In this document: positions 18,142 to 27,025 of the stretch, piece by piece | How the letters are laid out: each line of letters starts with the position of its first letter | How positions within the stretch are numbered: position 1 is the stretch's first letter | Origin: Paraburkholderia caballeronis | GTDB taxonomy: Bacteria > Pseudomonadota > Gammaproteobacteria > Burkholderiales > Burkholderiaceae | Length of the DNA: 64,000 bases | Direction: 5' to 3' | NCBI RefSeq assembly: GCF_900104845.1 | Contig: NZ_FNSR01000001.1 | Coordinates: 3,162,001 to 3,226,000 of the forward strand | The notes under the pieces: model-generated | Databases searched by the model: none | Seen by the model: the letters and a program-made list of their open reading frames with translations, nothing else | Told to the model about the DNA's origin: nothing | Translations under genes and position numbers: made by a program

Positions 18142-18912
18142 TCAAGCCGCCGCGCGCCTGCCCTTCTGCTCTTCTTCCTGTTCCTGCTCCGACTCCGCGC
18201 CCGCGCGTTCCGCGAACGCGTCGCCGATCATCAGCAGACTCGGCTGCGCCGGGTCGAGCCACGCCTGCGCGTCGCCGGCCGCGAGGCCTGCGAGCGTCAG
18301 CGTCAACATCCGTTCGCGGGGCGTGCTGCACGCCTCGACGATCGCGACCGGCGTGCCGCCCGGGCGACCGGCGTCGATCAGTTGCTGCGCGATCTCCGGC
18401 GCGCTGTCGCGGCCCATGTAGAACACCAGCGAATCCGCGTTCACCTGCTCGCGAATTTCGTCGGAGTCGGCCGCGCGCGAATGCGTCGCGAGCGCGACGC
18501 TGCGCGCGACGCCGCGTAGCGTCAGCGACCGCCGCAGCGAGGCCGCGCTCGCGAGCGCGGCCGTGATGCCCGGCACCACTTCGTACTCGATGCCGGCCGC
18601 TTCGAGCGCGCGCATTTCCTCGTCCGCGCGGCCGAACAGCATCGGGTCGCCGCCCTTCAGACGCACGACGACGCCATGCTCGCGCGCCGCATCGACCAGT
18701 TGCTTGTTGATGAAATGCTGGGCGGTCGAACGCTGCCCGCACCGCTTGCCGACCGCGATGAACTTCGCGTGCTTCGGCGCATAGTCGAGCATTGCCGGCT
18801 CGACCAGCGCGTCGTGCAGCACCACGTCGGCGGCGCCGAGCAGCCGCGCGCCGCGGACCGTAATCAGGTCCGCCGCACCCGGCCCAGCGCCGATCAGATA
18901 CACCTTGCCCAT
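18142..18912 (-). CDS. cobA: Uroporphyrinogen-III C-methyltransferase (SUMT)
   Basis: A 256-residue SUMT that methylates uroporphyrinogen III at C2 and C7 to give precorrin-2, the branch to sirohaem and B12. Motifs are GAGPGAADLITVRG (8-21) for SAM binding, GKRCGQRSTAQ (55-65), VRLKGGDPMLFGR (83-95) and VPGITAALASAA. There is no CysG-type oxidase/chelatase fusion. The C-terminus has an unusual Glu/Gln-rich tail (AESEQEQEEEQKGRRAAA). It is the last gene of the cysI-cysN operon, 31 nt after cysN, and feeds sirohaem to CysI. Confidence 0.94.
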   Translation of the reverse strand: MGKVYLIGAGPGAADLITVRGARLLGAADVVLHDALVEPAMLDYAPKHAKFIAVGKRCGQRSTAQHFINKQLVDAAREHGVVVRLKGGDPMLFGRADEEMRALEAAGIEYEVVPGITAALASAASLRRSLTLRGVARSVALATHSRAADSDEIREQVNADSLVFYMGRDSAPEIAQQLIDAGRPGGTPVAIVEACSTPRERMLTLTLAGLAAGDAQAWLDPAQPSLLMIGDAFAERAGAESEQEQEEEQKGRRAAA

Positions 18913-18943
18913 ATGCCTCTGCTGCTTTCGTTGCGTGCCGCGC

Positions 18944-20263
18944 TCAGGCCGCGAACGCGCGGATCATGCCGGCCGCAACCGTGTGGTGCGTGGCCTCGTC
19001 GATCAGCACGAACGCGCCGGTGCCCGGATGCGTATCGTACGCGTCGCAGACGAGCGGCTTCTGCAACGTGAGCGCGACGCGGCCGATGTCGTTCATCGCG
19101 AGTTCCTGGCGGTCCGTCGCGTGCGACAGCGTATGCACGTCGAGCACTTCCTTGATCGCGCCGATCCGCGCGAACACCGTGTTCGTCGTCTGTTTCAGCA
19201 AATACTTGCGCTGCGTGGACAACGGCTCGTCGTCGAACCAGCACAGGTCCGCTTCGAGCTTCTTCGCCGGCTGCGGAGCATCCGTCGCCGGCACGAACGT
19301 GTCGCCGCGCGACACGTCGACGTCTTCCGCAAGGCGGATCGTCACCGTCTGGCCCGCGAACGCGCGGTCCACCGGCGCGGTGCCGCCCGGCACCGGCGCG
19401 ATGATTTCCGCGACCGTCGCGCTGCGGCCCGCCGGCAGCACGGTGATCGCGTCGCCGAGCTTCACCTCGCCCGACTCGACGCGGCCCATGTAGCCGCGGA
19501 AGTCGTCCGCGCTCGCGCCGTCCTGGCGCGCCACCCACTGCACCGGGAAACGCAGCGCGTCGCCGGACGCCTGCCCGACCGGCAGCGCCTCCAGCACGTC
19601 GAGCAGCGGCTCGCCAGCGTACCACGGCATCCGCTCGCTCGCGGTCACGATGTTGTCGCCCTTCAGCGCGGACACCGGCACGAACCGCACGTTCGCGAGG
19701 CCGAGCTGGCGCGCGAGCGTGACGTACGCGTCGCGGATCTCGTTGAAGCGCGCTTCGCTGTACTCGACGAGGTCCATCTTGTTGATCGCGACGATCACGT
19801 GCTGCAGGCCGAGCAGCTTCACGATCGCGCTGTGGCGCTTGGTCTGCGGCAGCAGTTGCGCGACGCCGTCGTCGAACGTGACGCGCGTGGCGTCGATCAG
19901 GATGATCGACGCGTGCGCGGTCGACGCGCCGGTCACCATGTTGCGCGTGTACTGCTCGTGGCCCGGCGTGTCGGCAATGATGAACTTGCGCTTCGCGGTC
20001 GCGAAATAGCGGTACGCGACGTCGATCGTGATGCCCTGCTCGCGCTCGGCTTCGAGGCCGTCGGTCAGCAGCGACAGGTCGATCTCGTCGCCGACGGTGC
20101 GCTTGTTCTTGGCGCGCGACAGCGCCGAAAGCTGGTCGGACAGCACCGCCTTGCTGTCGTACAGCAGGCGGCCGATCAGCGTGCTCTTGCCGTCGTCGAC
20201 GCTGCCTGCGGTGATGAAGCGAAGCACGCCGAGGTCTTCAGGTTGATGCAGGGTGGTGCTCAT
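18944..20263 (-). CDS. cysN: Sulfate adenylyltransferase, GTPase subunit
   Basis: The 439-residue GTPase half of ATP sulfurylase. G-protein motifs: GSVDDGKS (20-27), DTPGHEQY (98-105) and NKMD (161-164), followed by EF-Tu-like beta-barrel domains. It drives formation of adenosine 5'-phosphosulfate (APS) by CysD. It has no C-terminal APS kinase (CysC) domain. This fits the APS-specific reductase encoded upstream. It starts 25 nt after the cysD stop. Confidence 0.96.
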   Translation of the reverse strand: MSTTLHQPEDLGVLRFITAGSVDDGKSTLIGRLLYDSKAVLSDQLSALSRAKNKRTVGDEIDLSLLTDGLEAEREQGITIDVAYRYFATAKRKFIIADTPGHEQYTRNMVTGASTAHASIILIDATRVTFDDGVAQLLPQTKRHSAIVKLLGLQHVIVAINKMDLVEYSEARFNEIRDAYVTLARQLGLANVRFVPVSALKGDNIVTASERMPWYAGEPLLDVLEALPVGQASGDALRFPVQWVARQDGASADDFRGYMGRVESGEVKLGDAITVLPAGRSATVAEIIAPVPGGTAPVDRAFAGQTVTIRLAEDVDVSRGDTFVPATDAPQPAKKLEADLCWFDDEPLSTQRKYLLKQTTNTVFARIGAIKEVLDVHTLSHATDRQELAMNDIGRVALTLQKPLVCDAYDTHPGTGAFVLIDEATHHTVAAGMIRAFAA

Positions 20264-20288
20264 GTGAATCGTTCCTCGTGGGCGTTCT

Positions 20289-21251
20289 TCAGAAATAACC
20301 TTGCTTCTTGCGCTGCTCCATCGCGGCCTCGGACGTCTGGTCGTCCATCCGCGTCGCGCCGCGCTCCGTGATCTCGGTCACCGCGGTTTCCGCGATGATC
20401 TTCTCGATGCTGTCCGCATCGCTGTCGACCGGGCACGTGCAGCTGATGTCGCCGACCGTGCGGAAGCGCACGAGCGCCGTTTCGCTGGTTTCGCCGTCGC
20501 GCATCGGCGTGAGCGGCGTGACCGGCACGAGCAGGCCGTTGCGGCGCACGATCTCGCGCCGGTGCGCGTAGTAGATCGACGGCAGTTCGAGCTTCTCGCG
20601 CTCGATGTATTGCCACACGTCCAGCTCGGTCCAGTTCGAGATCGGGAACACGCGCAGATGCTCGCCGTTGTGCAGGCGCGCGTTGTACAGGCTCCACAGT
20701 TCCGGGCGCTGCGCCTTCGGGTCCCACTGGCCGAACTCGTCGCGGAACGAGAAGATGCGCTCCTTCGCGCGCGCCTTCTCTTCGTCGCGGCGCGCGCCGC
20801 CGATCATCGCGGTGTAGCCGTGCTGCTCGATCGTCTCCAGCAGCGTGACCGCCTGCGCGGCATTGCGCGAGTCGGTCTCGCGGCGCAGGCGCACGGTGCC
20901 GCGCCTGATCGAATCCTCGACGTGGCCGATCACGAGCTGCGCGCCGATTTCGGCCGCGCGGCGGTCGCGGAAGTCGATCACCTCGTCGTAGTTGTGGCCG
21001 GTGTCGATGTGCACGAGCGGGAACGGCAGCGACGTTTTGCGGTTCGCGCCGAGGCCGAACGCCTTCAGCGCGAGATGCAGCACGACGACCGAATCCTTGC
21101 CGCCCGAGAATAGCAGCGCGGGCTTGCTGCATTCGGCGACCAGTTCGCGCAGGATGTGGATCGACTCGGCTTCGAGCCAGTCGAGATGGTCCATCCGGCT
21201 CGCCGTTACGTGAAGCGGCGCGTTGTCAACGGAATCGACCGGGGTGCTCAT
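20289..21251 (-). CDS. cysD: Sulfate adenylyltransferase, catalytic subunit
   Basis: A 320-residue PP-loop ATP pyrophosphatase, the catalytic subunit of CysDN, making APS from ATP and sulfate. The PP-loop is SGGKDS (49-54). Other family segments are HIDTGHNYDEVIDFRD and GGARRDEEKARAKERIFSFR. The ATG with MSTPVDSV is preceded by AAGGA; upstream in-frame codons lack a ribosome binding site. It lies between cysH and cysN in the operon. Confidence 0.96.
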   Translation of the reverse strand: MSTPVDSVDNAPLHVTASRMDHLDWLEAESIHILRELVAECSKPALLFSGGKDSVVVLHLALKAFGLGANRKTSLPFPLVHIDTGHNYDEVIDFRDRRAAEIGAQLVIGHVEDSIRRGTVRLRRETDSRNAAQAVTLLETIEQHGYTAMIGGARRDEEKARAKERIFSFRDEFGQWDPKAQRPELWSLYNARLHNGEHLRVFPISNWTELDVWQYIEREKLELPSIYYAHRREIVRRNGLLVPVTPLTPMRDGETSETALVRFRTVGDISCTCPVDSDADSIEKIIAETAVTEITERGATRMDDQTSEAAMEQRKKQGYF

Positions 21252-21342
21252 GTTCGGATCCTTCTCTGGATTTGCGCCGCATGGGAACGGCACGGGATGC
21301 TTGCTCTACGGGGACGCGCGCGGTGCGCGCGTCCGTTCTGGT

Positions 21343-22092
21343 TCAGTTGGCCTGCGAGACCTGCGATGCGTCGACGACTGGAATCGCGGAGATCGCGGTG
21401 ATGTGCAAGCCGCATTCCTTCGTGTCGCGGGACTCCCACCACCAGCGGCCGGCGCGGCTGTCCTCGCCGGGACGCACCGCGCGCGTACACGGCTCGCAGC
21501 CGATACTCGGATAACCGCGCGCGTGGAGCGGGTTCACCGGCACGTCGAACGCGCGCAGATACGCCCACACATCGTCCTCGGTCCAGTCCGCGAGCGGATT
21601 GAACTTCGCGATGTTGCGCGCGCCGTCGTGCTCTTCCTCGTGCAGTTCCGCGCGCGTCACCGACTGCTCGCGGCGCTGGCCGGTCACCCACGCGCTGACG
21701 TCCGAAAGCGCGCGGTTCAGCGGCTCGACCTTGCGGATTTCGCAGCAGCGCTTGCGCAGGTCGATGCTTTCGTAGAACGCGTTCAGGCCGTGCGCCTTCA
21801 CGTATTCGTCGACCGCATCCGTCTGCGGATGAAACTGCTCGATCTCGTAGCCGTAACGCTCGCGCACACGGTCGATCATGCCGACCGTCTCCGCGTGCAG
21901 CCGCCCGGTGTTCAGCGAGAAGATGCCTATTTTCACGCCGCGCGACAGGATCGCGTGCGTGAGCAGCATGTCCTCGGCCGCGAGGCTGCTCGCGAGCTTC
22001 ACGTTCGCGTGGCGCGCGGCGATCGAGTCGAGCAGCGCGTCGAGACGCCCGATCTTCGCGGCGAGTTCCGGCGCGATCGCTTCGGTGCTCAT
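21343..22092 (-). CDS. cysH: Assimilatory adenylylsulfate (APS) reductase
   Basis: A 249-residue thioredoxin-dependent reductase that turns APS into sulfite and AMP. The four cluster ligands are visible: Cys116-Cys117 (KRCCEIRK) and Cys199 and Cys202 (GCEPC). The catalytic Cys227 is in ECGLH. The CC/CxxC set marks the [4Fe-4S] APS reductase rather than the cluster-free PAPS reductase, in agreement with the lack of cysC. Its start overlaps the DUF934 stop by four bases (ATGA). Confidence 0.95.
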   Translation of the reverse strand: MSTEAIAPELAAKIGRLDALLDSIAARHANVKLASSLAAEDMLLTHAILSRGVKIGIFSLNTGRLHAETVGMIDRVRERYGYEIEQFHPQTDAVDEYVKAHGLNAFYESIDLRKRCCEIRKVEPLNRALSDVSAWVTGQRREQSVTRAELHEEEHDGARNIAKFNPLADWTEDDVWAYLRAFDVPVNPLHARGYPSIGCEPCTRAVRPGEDSRAGRWWWESRDTKECGLHITAISAIPVVDASQVSQAN

Positions 22093-22610
22093 GCTGCGGC
22101 CCGGCGACGGAACAGCGGCGTCGGATCGTCGACGGCGCCCTGATACTTGATGGTGAACTCGCCGAACGCGTTCAGCGCGTCCTGGATGTCCTTGTCCGCG
22201 CGCACCGCGAACGCGTCGAAACCGCAGCGTTCGAGGTACAGCAACTGGTCGCGCAGCACGTCGCCGATCGCGCGCAGTTCGCCGTTGTAGCCGTAGCGTT
22301 CGCGCAGCAGACGCGCGATCGAATAACCGCGGCCGTCGCGGAACACCGGGAAGTCCACGCCGATCAGCGCGAGGCGATCGAAGTCGTTCGCGAGGTCGGC
22401 CGGTTCGCTGTCCGGCGCGAGCCACACGCCGAGTTCGTCGCGGCCCTTCGCGGCGACGAGCGCGTCGCGCGAGCCCTGCCACAGCGCGAGCGGCACGATC
22501 ACCTTGCCGGCCGGCAGCGCGGCGACTTCGGGCAGCGCGCCGTCGTCGGCGGCGCGCACCACCGTCCACGAATCCTCGACGACGGCGCGGTTCTTGATAA
22601 TCAACGTCAT
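22089..22610 (-). CDS. DUF934 family protein of the sulfite reductase operon
   Basis: A 173-residue cytosolic protein of the DUF934 family, seen in many proteobacteria between cysI and cysH. Characteristic parts are WQGSRDALVAAKGRDELGVW, FPVFRDGRGYSIARLLRERY (about 86-105) and GDVLRDQLLYLERCGFDAF. It has no known catalytic motif. The constant place in the operon suggests it helps assemble sulfite reductase or supply its electrons, but this is inference. Coupled by overlap to cysH. Confidence 0.88.
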   Translation of the reverse strand: MTLIIKNRAVVEDSWTVVRAADDGALPEVAALPAGKVIVPLALWQGSRDALVAAKGRDELGVWLAPDSEPADLANDFDRLALIGVDFPVFRDGRGYSIARLLRERYGYNGELRAIGDVLRDQLLYLERCGFDAFAVRADKDIQDALNAFGEFTIKYQGAVDDPTPLFRRRAAA

Positions 22611-22627
22611 GACTGTGAATCCTCGGT

Positions 22628-24307
22628 TCAGGCGTGGGCCGGCTGGCGCGATGCGTACACGCGCTCCTTGAACGGCGCGAGGCCGATGCGGTCGTACGTG
22701 TCGATGAAACGCTCGCCGTCGAGACGGTTCTCGACGAACGTGTCGATCACGTTCTGCACGACGTCCGGCATTTCGCCCGCGGAGAACGACGGGCCGATCA
22801 CGCGGCCGAGGCGCAGGCCGTTCGCGCCGGTGCCCTGCTCGCCGCCGAGCGACACCTGGTACCACTCGGAGCCGTCCTTGTCGACGCCGAGCACGCCGAT
22901 GTTGCCGACGTGGTGGTGACCGCACGAGTTCATGCAGCCCGAAATGTTCAGCGACACGTCGCCGAGGTCGTACACGTAGTCGAGGTCGCTGAAGCGTTCC
23001 TGGATTGCCTGCGCGATCGGAATCGACTTCGCGTTCGCGAGCGAGCAGAAGTCGCCGCCCGGGCACGCGATGATGTCGGTCAAAAGGCCGATGTTCGCGG
23101 TCGCGAAACCTTGCTGCTTCGCCGCTTCCCACAGGTCGAACAGGTCGCGCTTCTTCACGTCCGCGAGAATCAGGTTCTGCTCGTGCGACACGCGGATCTG
23201 GCCAAACGAATAACGGTCTGCCCAATCGGCGACGGCTTCCATCTGCGCGTCGGTCGCGTCTCCCGGCGCGATGCCGGTCGGCTTCAGCGACAGCGTCACC
23301 GACACGTAACCCGGCACGCGGTGCGGACGCACGTTGCGCTCGACCCAGCGCGCGAACGCGCGGTTTTCGAGCAGATGCGTTTCATACGACGCGTCGGTGT
23401 CCGGCAGCTTGTCGTACGCGGGCGGCGCGAAGAACTGCGCGACGCGATCGACTTCCGCCTGGGTCAGCGTGGACGGGCCGTCCTTCAGGTGCTGCCATTC
23501 CTCTTCGACCTGCTGCGCAAACTTCTCCGGCGACAGCGCCTTCACGAGAATCTTGATGCGCGCCTTGTACAGGTTGTCGCGGCGGCCGTAGCGGTTGTAC
23601 ACGCGCAGCACGGCTTCGCAGTAGGTCAGCAGATGCTGCCACGGCAGGTCGCGCTTGATGATCGAACCGACGATCGGCGTGCGGCCGAGGCCGCCGCCCG
23701 CGAGGATCGACGCGACGACTTCGCCCTGCGCGTTGCGGTCCAGATAGACGCCGAGGTCGTGCATCTGCACGGCCGCGCGGTCCTCTTTCGAGCCGGACAC
23801 GGCGATCTTGAACTTGCGCGGCAGCCACGCGAATTCCGGGTGGAACGTCGACCACTGGCGCAGGATCTCGGACCACGGACGCGGGTCGATCACCTCGTCG
23901 GGCGCGACGCCCGCGAACTGGTCGGCGGTGATGTTGCGGATGCAGTTGCCCGACGTCTGGATGCCGTGCATCTGCACCGACGCGAGCTTTTCGAGGATCT
24001 CGGGCGTCTCTTCGAGCTTGATCCAGTTGTACTGGATGTTCGTGCGCGTCGAGAAATGGCCGTAGCCGCGGTCGTGCTCGCGCGCGATGTGGGCGAGCAT
24101 GCGCATCTGGTCGCTGCGCAGGTTGCCGTACGGAATCGCGATGCGGTGCATGTACGCGTGGCGCTGCATGTACAGGCCGTTCTGCAGGCGCAGCGGGCGG
24201 AACTCTTCTTCGCTCAATTCGCCCGACAGCCGGCGGCGGACCTGGTCGCGGTATTGCGCGACGCGTTCGTCGACGATGGTCTGGTCGTACTGATCGTATT
24301 GGTACAT
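22628..24307 (-). CDS. cysI: Assimilatory sulfite reductase, sirohaem subunit
   Basis: A 559-residue sirohaem/[4Fe-4S] reductase that converts sulfite to sulfide. Cluster ligands follow the C-X5-C and C-X3-C pattern: Cys415, Cys421 (ACPGGDFCSLA), Cys458 and Cys462 (SGCMNSCGHHH). Two sirohaem reductase repeats are visible. The start MYQYDQYDQT was preferred to a GTG eight codons earlier. No flavoprotein cysJ is in the operon, so electrons probably come from another donor. The order with DUF934, cysH, cysD, cysN and cobA makes it sulfite rather than nitrite reductase. Confidence 0.93.
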   Translation of the reverse strand: MYQYDQYDQTIVDERVAQYRDQVRRRLSGELSEEEFRPLRLQNGLYMQRHAYMHRIAIPYGNLRSDQMRMLAHIAREHDRGYGHFSTRTNIQYNWIKLEETPEILEKLASVQMHGIQTSGNCIRNITADQFAGVAPDEVIDPRPWSEILRQWSTFHPEFAWLPRKFKIAVSGSKEDRAAVQMHDLGVYLDRNAQGEVVASILAGGGLGRTPIVGSIIKRDLPWQHLLTYCEAVLRVYNRYGRRDNLYKARIKILVKALSPEKFAQQVEEEWQHLKDGPSTLTQAEVDRVAQFFAPPAYDKLPDTDASYETHLLENRAFARWVERNVRPHRVPGYVSVTLSLKPTGIAPGDATDAQMEAVADWADRYSFGQIRVSHEQNLILADVKKRDLFDLWEAAKQQGFATANIGLLTDIIACPGGDFCSLANAKSIPIAQAIQERFSDLDYVYDLGDVSLNISGCMNSCGHHHVGNIGVLGVDKDGSEWYQVSLGGEQGTGANGLRLGRVIGPSFSAGEMPDVVQNVIDTFVENRLDGERFIDTYDRIGLAPFKERVYASRQPAHA

Positions 24308-24450
24308 TCGGGGACCCCAGGGTTTTATCACTCGCGGCGTTCCGGTTACGCCACGCTCCGACAGCCTCCGCCATCGCGAAAGACCACCTTAGACCAGGCG
24401 ATCATTTGCTAATGACGAAAACAGATATCCATATTGGAAAAGTTGGGGGA

Positions 24451-24478
24451 ATCGTAATAAACTCCCTTTATATTTCAA
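24451..24478 (-). promoter_or_regulatory. Candidate promoter of the cysI operon
   Basis: On the minus strand TTGAAA (complement of 24473-24478) and TACGAT (complement of 24451-24456) are spaced by 16 bp. They lie in an AT-rich island (about 24400-24517) that stands out from the GC-rich surroundings and separates cysI from divergent cysB. CysB binding here is expected from the family but no defined site was recognised. Confidence 0.35.
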
Positions 24479-24517
24479 ACGACTTAAAAATTCTGTTGAT
24501 ATGCCAAGGGGTTATAT

Positions 24518-25459
24518 ATGAACCTGCATCAATTCCGGTTCGTTCGGGAGGCCGTGCGGCAGAACTTCAACCTCACCGAAGCCGCCAAAGCGCTGCATAC
24601 GAGCCAGCCGGGCGTCTCCAAGGCAATCATCGAACTGGAAGACGAACTCGGGGTCGAGATCTTCACCCGCCATGGCAAGCGCGTTCGGTCCCTCACCGAG
24701 CCGGGACGCATCATACTCGCGTCCGTCGAACGGATCCTGCAGGAAGTCGAAAGCCTGAAGCGCGTCGGCAAGGACTTCGCGGCGCAGGACCAGGGCAACC
24801 TGATTATCGCGGCCACCCACACGCAGGCGCGCTACTCGCTGCCCGCCGCGATCGCCGAATTCAAGCGGCGCTTTCCGAAGGTGCATCTTTCGATCCTGCA
24901 GGGCAGTCCCACGCAGGTCGCGGAAATGGTAATCCATGACCAGGCGGACCTCGCGATCGCCACCGAGGCGATCGCGAACTACAAGGAACTGGTGTCGCTG
25001 CCGTGCTTCACCTGGCACCACGTCGCGGTGATGCCCGCCGACCATCCGCTTCTGGACCGCAAGCCGCTGTCGCTCGACGACCTCGCGCAATACCCGCTGA
25101 TCACCTACGACAACGCATTCGCCGGCCGCACGAAGATCAACGACGCGTTCCGGCTGCGCGGACTCTCGCCGGACATCGTGCTCGAAGCGATCGACGCCGA
25201 CGTGATCAAGACCTACGTCGAACTCGGGATGGGCGTCGGCATCATGGCCGACATCGCGTTCAACGCGGAACGCGACCGCCACCTGCGCGCGATCCCGGTC
25301 GGCCATCTGTTCGGCAGCAACCTGACGCGGGTCGCGCTGAAGCAGGGCGCGTATCTGCGCAGTTACGTGTACACGCTGGTCGAGCTGCTGTCGCCGAGCC
25401 TGAACCGCAAGCTGATCGAACAGGCGCTCAAAGGCGAACACGAAAGCTACGAGCTTTGA
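24518..25459 (+). CDS. cysB: CysB-type LysR regulator of sulfur assimilation
   Basis: A 313-residue LysR protein of the CysB/Cbl group. The helix-turn-helix is NLTEAAKALHTSQPGVSKAI (about 18-37). The effector domain carries family features such as AATHTQARYSLPAAI and YVELGMGVGIMADIAF. CysB proteins sense O- or N-acetylserine and activate sulfate assimilation genes. Divergence from cysI supports that target. AAGGGG stands six bases before the ATG. The paralogue Cbl/SsuR is hard to exclude by eye. Confidence 0.88.
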   Translation: MNLHQFRFVREAVRQNFNLTEAAKALHTSQPGVSKAIIELEDELGVEIFTRHGKRVRSLTEPGRIILASVERILQEVESLKRVGKDFAAQDQGNLIIAATHTQARYSLPAAIAEFKRRFPKVHLSILQGSPTQVAEMVIHDQADLAIATEAIANYKELVSLPCFTWHHVAVMPADHPLLDRKPLSLDDLAQYPLITYDNAFAGRTKINDAFRLRGLSPDIVLEAIDADVIKTYVELGMGVGIMADIAFNAERDRHLRAIPVGHLFGSNLTRVALKQGAYLRSYVYTLVELLSPSLNRKLIEQALKGEHESYEL

Positions 25460-25557
25460 GCGCCGCACCTCGTCACCCCACGCCGTAACGCCACACCTCG
25501 TCGGACCGGAAAGCCATACCCACAACCACCGCTATTTCTTCTCGCCGGAGATCCTTG

Positions 25558-26715
25558 ATGACGCCCCACCCGTTCCTGCGCCCGCTCGTCGCCGCGGCCG
25601 CGCTCGTTGTCGCCACCGTCGCGCACGCCGACCTGAAGGTCGGCATCGACCTGTCGAGCACCGGCCCCGCGGCCGCGATCGGCATCACGAGCAAGAATGC
25701 CGTGCTGATGTGGCCCGCGACGATCGCCGGGCAGAAAGCCGACTACATCGTGCTCGACGACGGTTCGGACCCGGGCGCGGCGGTGCGCAACATCCACAAG
25801 CTGATCAACGAGGACCACGTCGACGTGATCGTCGGGCCGAACATCACGCCGGCCGCGCTCGCGGCGCTCGACCCGGTCGCGCAGAGCAAGACGCCGATGA
25901 TCACGCTGGTCGGCTCGGCGTCGGTGGTCGAGCCGCAGCAGGGCGCGCGCACGTGGGCGTTCAAGATGGCCCAGACGGACAACGCGATGGCCGAGGTGAT
26001 GACCCGCTACATGGCGAACCACAACGTGAAGACGGTCGGCTTCATCGGCTTCGCGGACAGCTACGGCGACAGCTGGCTGAACGCGTTCACGACGTTCGCC
26101 GCGCTGCGGCACATCCAGGTCGTCGCGGCCGAGCGGTTCAACCGGACCGACGCGAGCGTGACCGGCCAGGTGCTGAAACTGATCGCCGCGAAGCCGGACG
26201 CGGTGCTGATCGCGGGCGCCGGCACGCCGACCGTGCTGCCGCAGCGCGCGCTGGTCGAGCGCGGGTTCAAGGGGCCGATCTATCAGACGCACGGAATCGC
26301 GACGCCGGAATTCATCAAGCTCGGCGGCAAGGACGTCGAGGGCACGCTGTTCCCGACCCAGCCGGTGGTCGTCGCGCGGACGCTGCCCGCCGACCATCCG
26401 TCGAAGCGCGCGGCGCTCGCGTTCGTCGATGCGTACGAGGCGAAGTACGGCGCCGGCTCGGTCACGCAGTTCGCCGGCGACGCGGCCGGCGTCTATCCTC
26501 GCTTGCAGGACGCGGTGACCCGCGCGCTAAAAACCGCGCAGCCGGGAACCGAAGCGTTCCGCGTCGCGCTGCGCAACGAACTGGAAACCGCGCACGAACT
26601 CGTCGTGCCGAACGGCGTCGTCAACACGACGGCGAAGGACCACGTCGGGCTCGACCAGCGCGCGAGCGTGATGGGCGTGATCCGCGACGGGAAGTTCGTT
26701 TATCTGAGCCAGTAA
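25558..26715 (+). CDS. Periplasmic type I substrate-binding protein (LivJ-like), orphan
   Basis: A 385-residue secreted binding protein of the branched-chain amino acid / amide family. The signal peptide ends VATVAHA (about residue 24), followed by DLKVGIDLSSTGPAAAIG. VIVGPNITPAALAALDPVAQ and VKTVGFIGFADSYGDSWLNA are typical of the fold. GGAG precedes TTGATG; the ATG was taken as start. No permease or ATPase is adjacent, so the ligand is unknown. Its place directly after cysB could hint at a sulfur compound, but the link is only positional. Confidence 0.85.
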   Translation: MTPHPFLRPLVAAAALVVATVAHADLKVGIDLSSTGPAAAIGITSKNAVLMWPATIAGQKADYIVLDDGSDPGAAVRNIHKLINEDHVDVIVGPNITPAALAALDPVAQSKTPMITLVGSASVVEPQQGARTWAFKMAQTDNAMAEVMTRYMANHNVKTVGFIGFADSYGDSWLNAFTTFAALRHIQVVAAERFNRTDASVTGQVLKLIAAKPDAVLIAGAGTPTVLPQRALVERGFKGPIYQTHGIATPEFIKLGGKDVEGTLFPTQPVVVARTLPADHPSKRAALAFVDAYEAKYGAGSVTQFAGDAAGVYPRLQDAVTRALKTAQPGTEAFRVALRNELETAHELVVPNGVVNTTAKDHVGLDQRASVMGVIRDGKFVYLSQ

Positions 26716-26727
26716 GTGGTCCACCCG

Positions 26728-26755
26728 CCCGGCGCGTTCAGCCCTTCGCGCCGGG
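26728..26755. terminator. Hairpin between the binding protein and the toxin gene
   Basis: CCCGGCGCG (26728-26736) pairs with CGCGCCGGG (26747-26755) around a 10-nt loop. It lies between convergent genes and overlaps the 3' end of the toxin reading frame. There is no T tract. Confidence 0.4.
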
Positions 26756-27025
26756 CCACTGCTGCGCGCCGTGCAGGATGCGCAGTATGCGCACCTCATC
26801 GGCCGCAATCCGGTAGACGACGATGAACGGCGTCTCGCAGATCACCAGTTCCCGCGTGCCGGCGACCCGCCCGAGCCGGCCCAGTTGCGGAAACCGCGCC
26901 AGCAACCGGATCTGATCGGCGATCCGCTCGTCGATCAACTCCGCCGCGCGCGGACTCTCCGCCTCGGCGAAGTCGAAGATGGCGTCGCGCTCGGCCAGCG
27001 CGCGCGCCGACCAGCCGACCCTCAA
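26738..27025 (-). CDS. RelE/ParE-family toxin
   Basis: A 95-residue type II toxin of the RelE/ParE superfamily. Features are WSARALAERDAIFDFAEAES near the start and the C-terminal IVVYRIAADEVRILRILHGAQQW, where family toxins have R-x-L-x-I-L-x-x-x-R/Q-x-W. The start is a TTG that overlaps the antitoxin stop (TTGA), so it depends on antitoxin translation. ParE-like proteins poison gyrase and RelE-like proteins cut mRNA; the C-terminal style favours ParE but the target cannot be decided from sequence. Confidence 0.85.
   Translation of the reverse strand: MRVGWSARALAERDAIFDFAEAESPRAAELIDERIADQIRLLARFPQLGRLGRVAGTRELVICETPFIVVYRIAADEVRILRILHGAQQWPGAKG

Noticed and set aside
22628..24307. Assimilatory nitrite reductase
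   Set aside because: The cluster motifs are shared by both, but cysH, cysD, cysN and cobA downstream and cysB upstream point to sulfite reduction.
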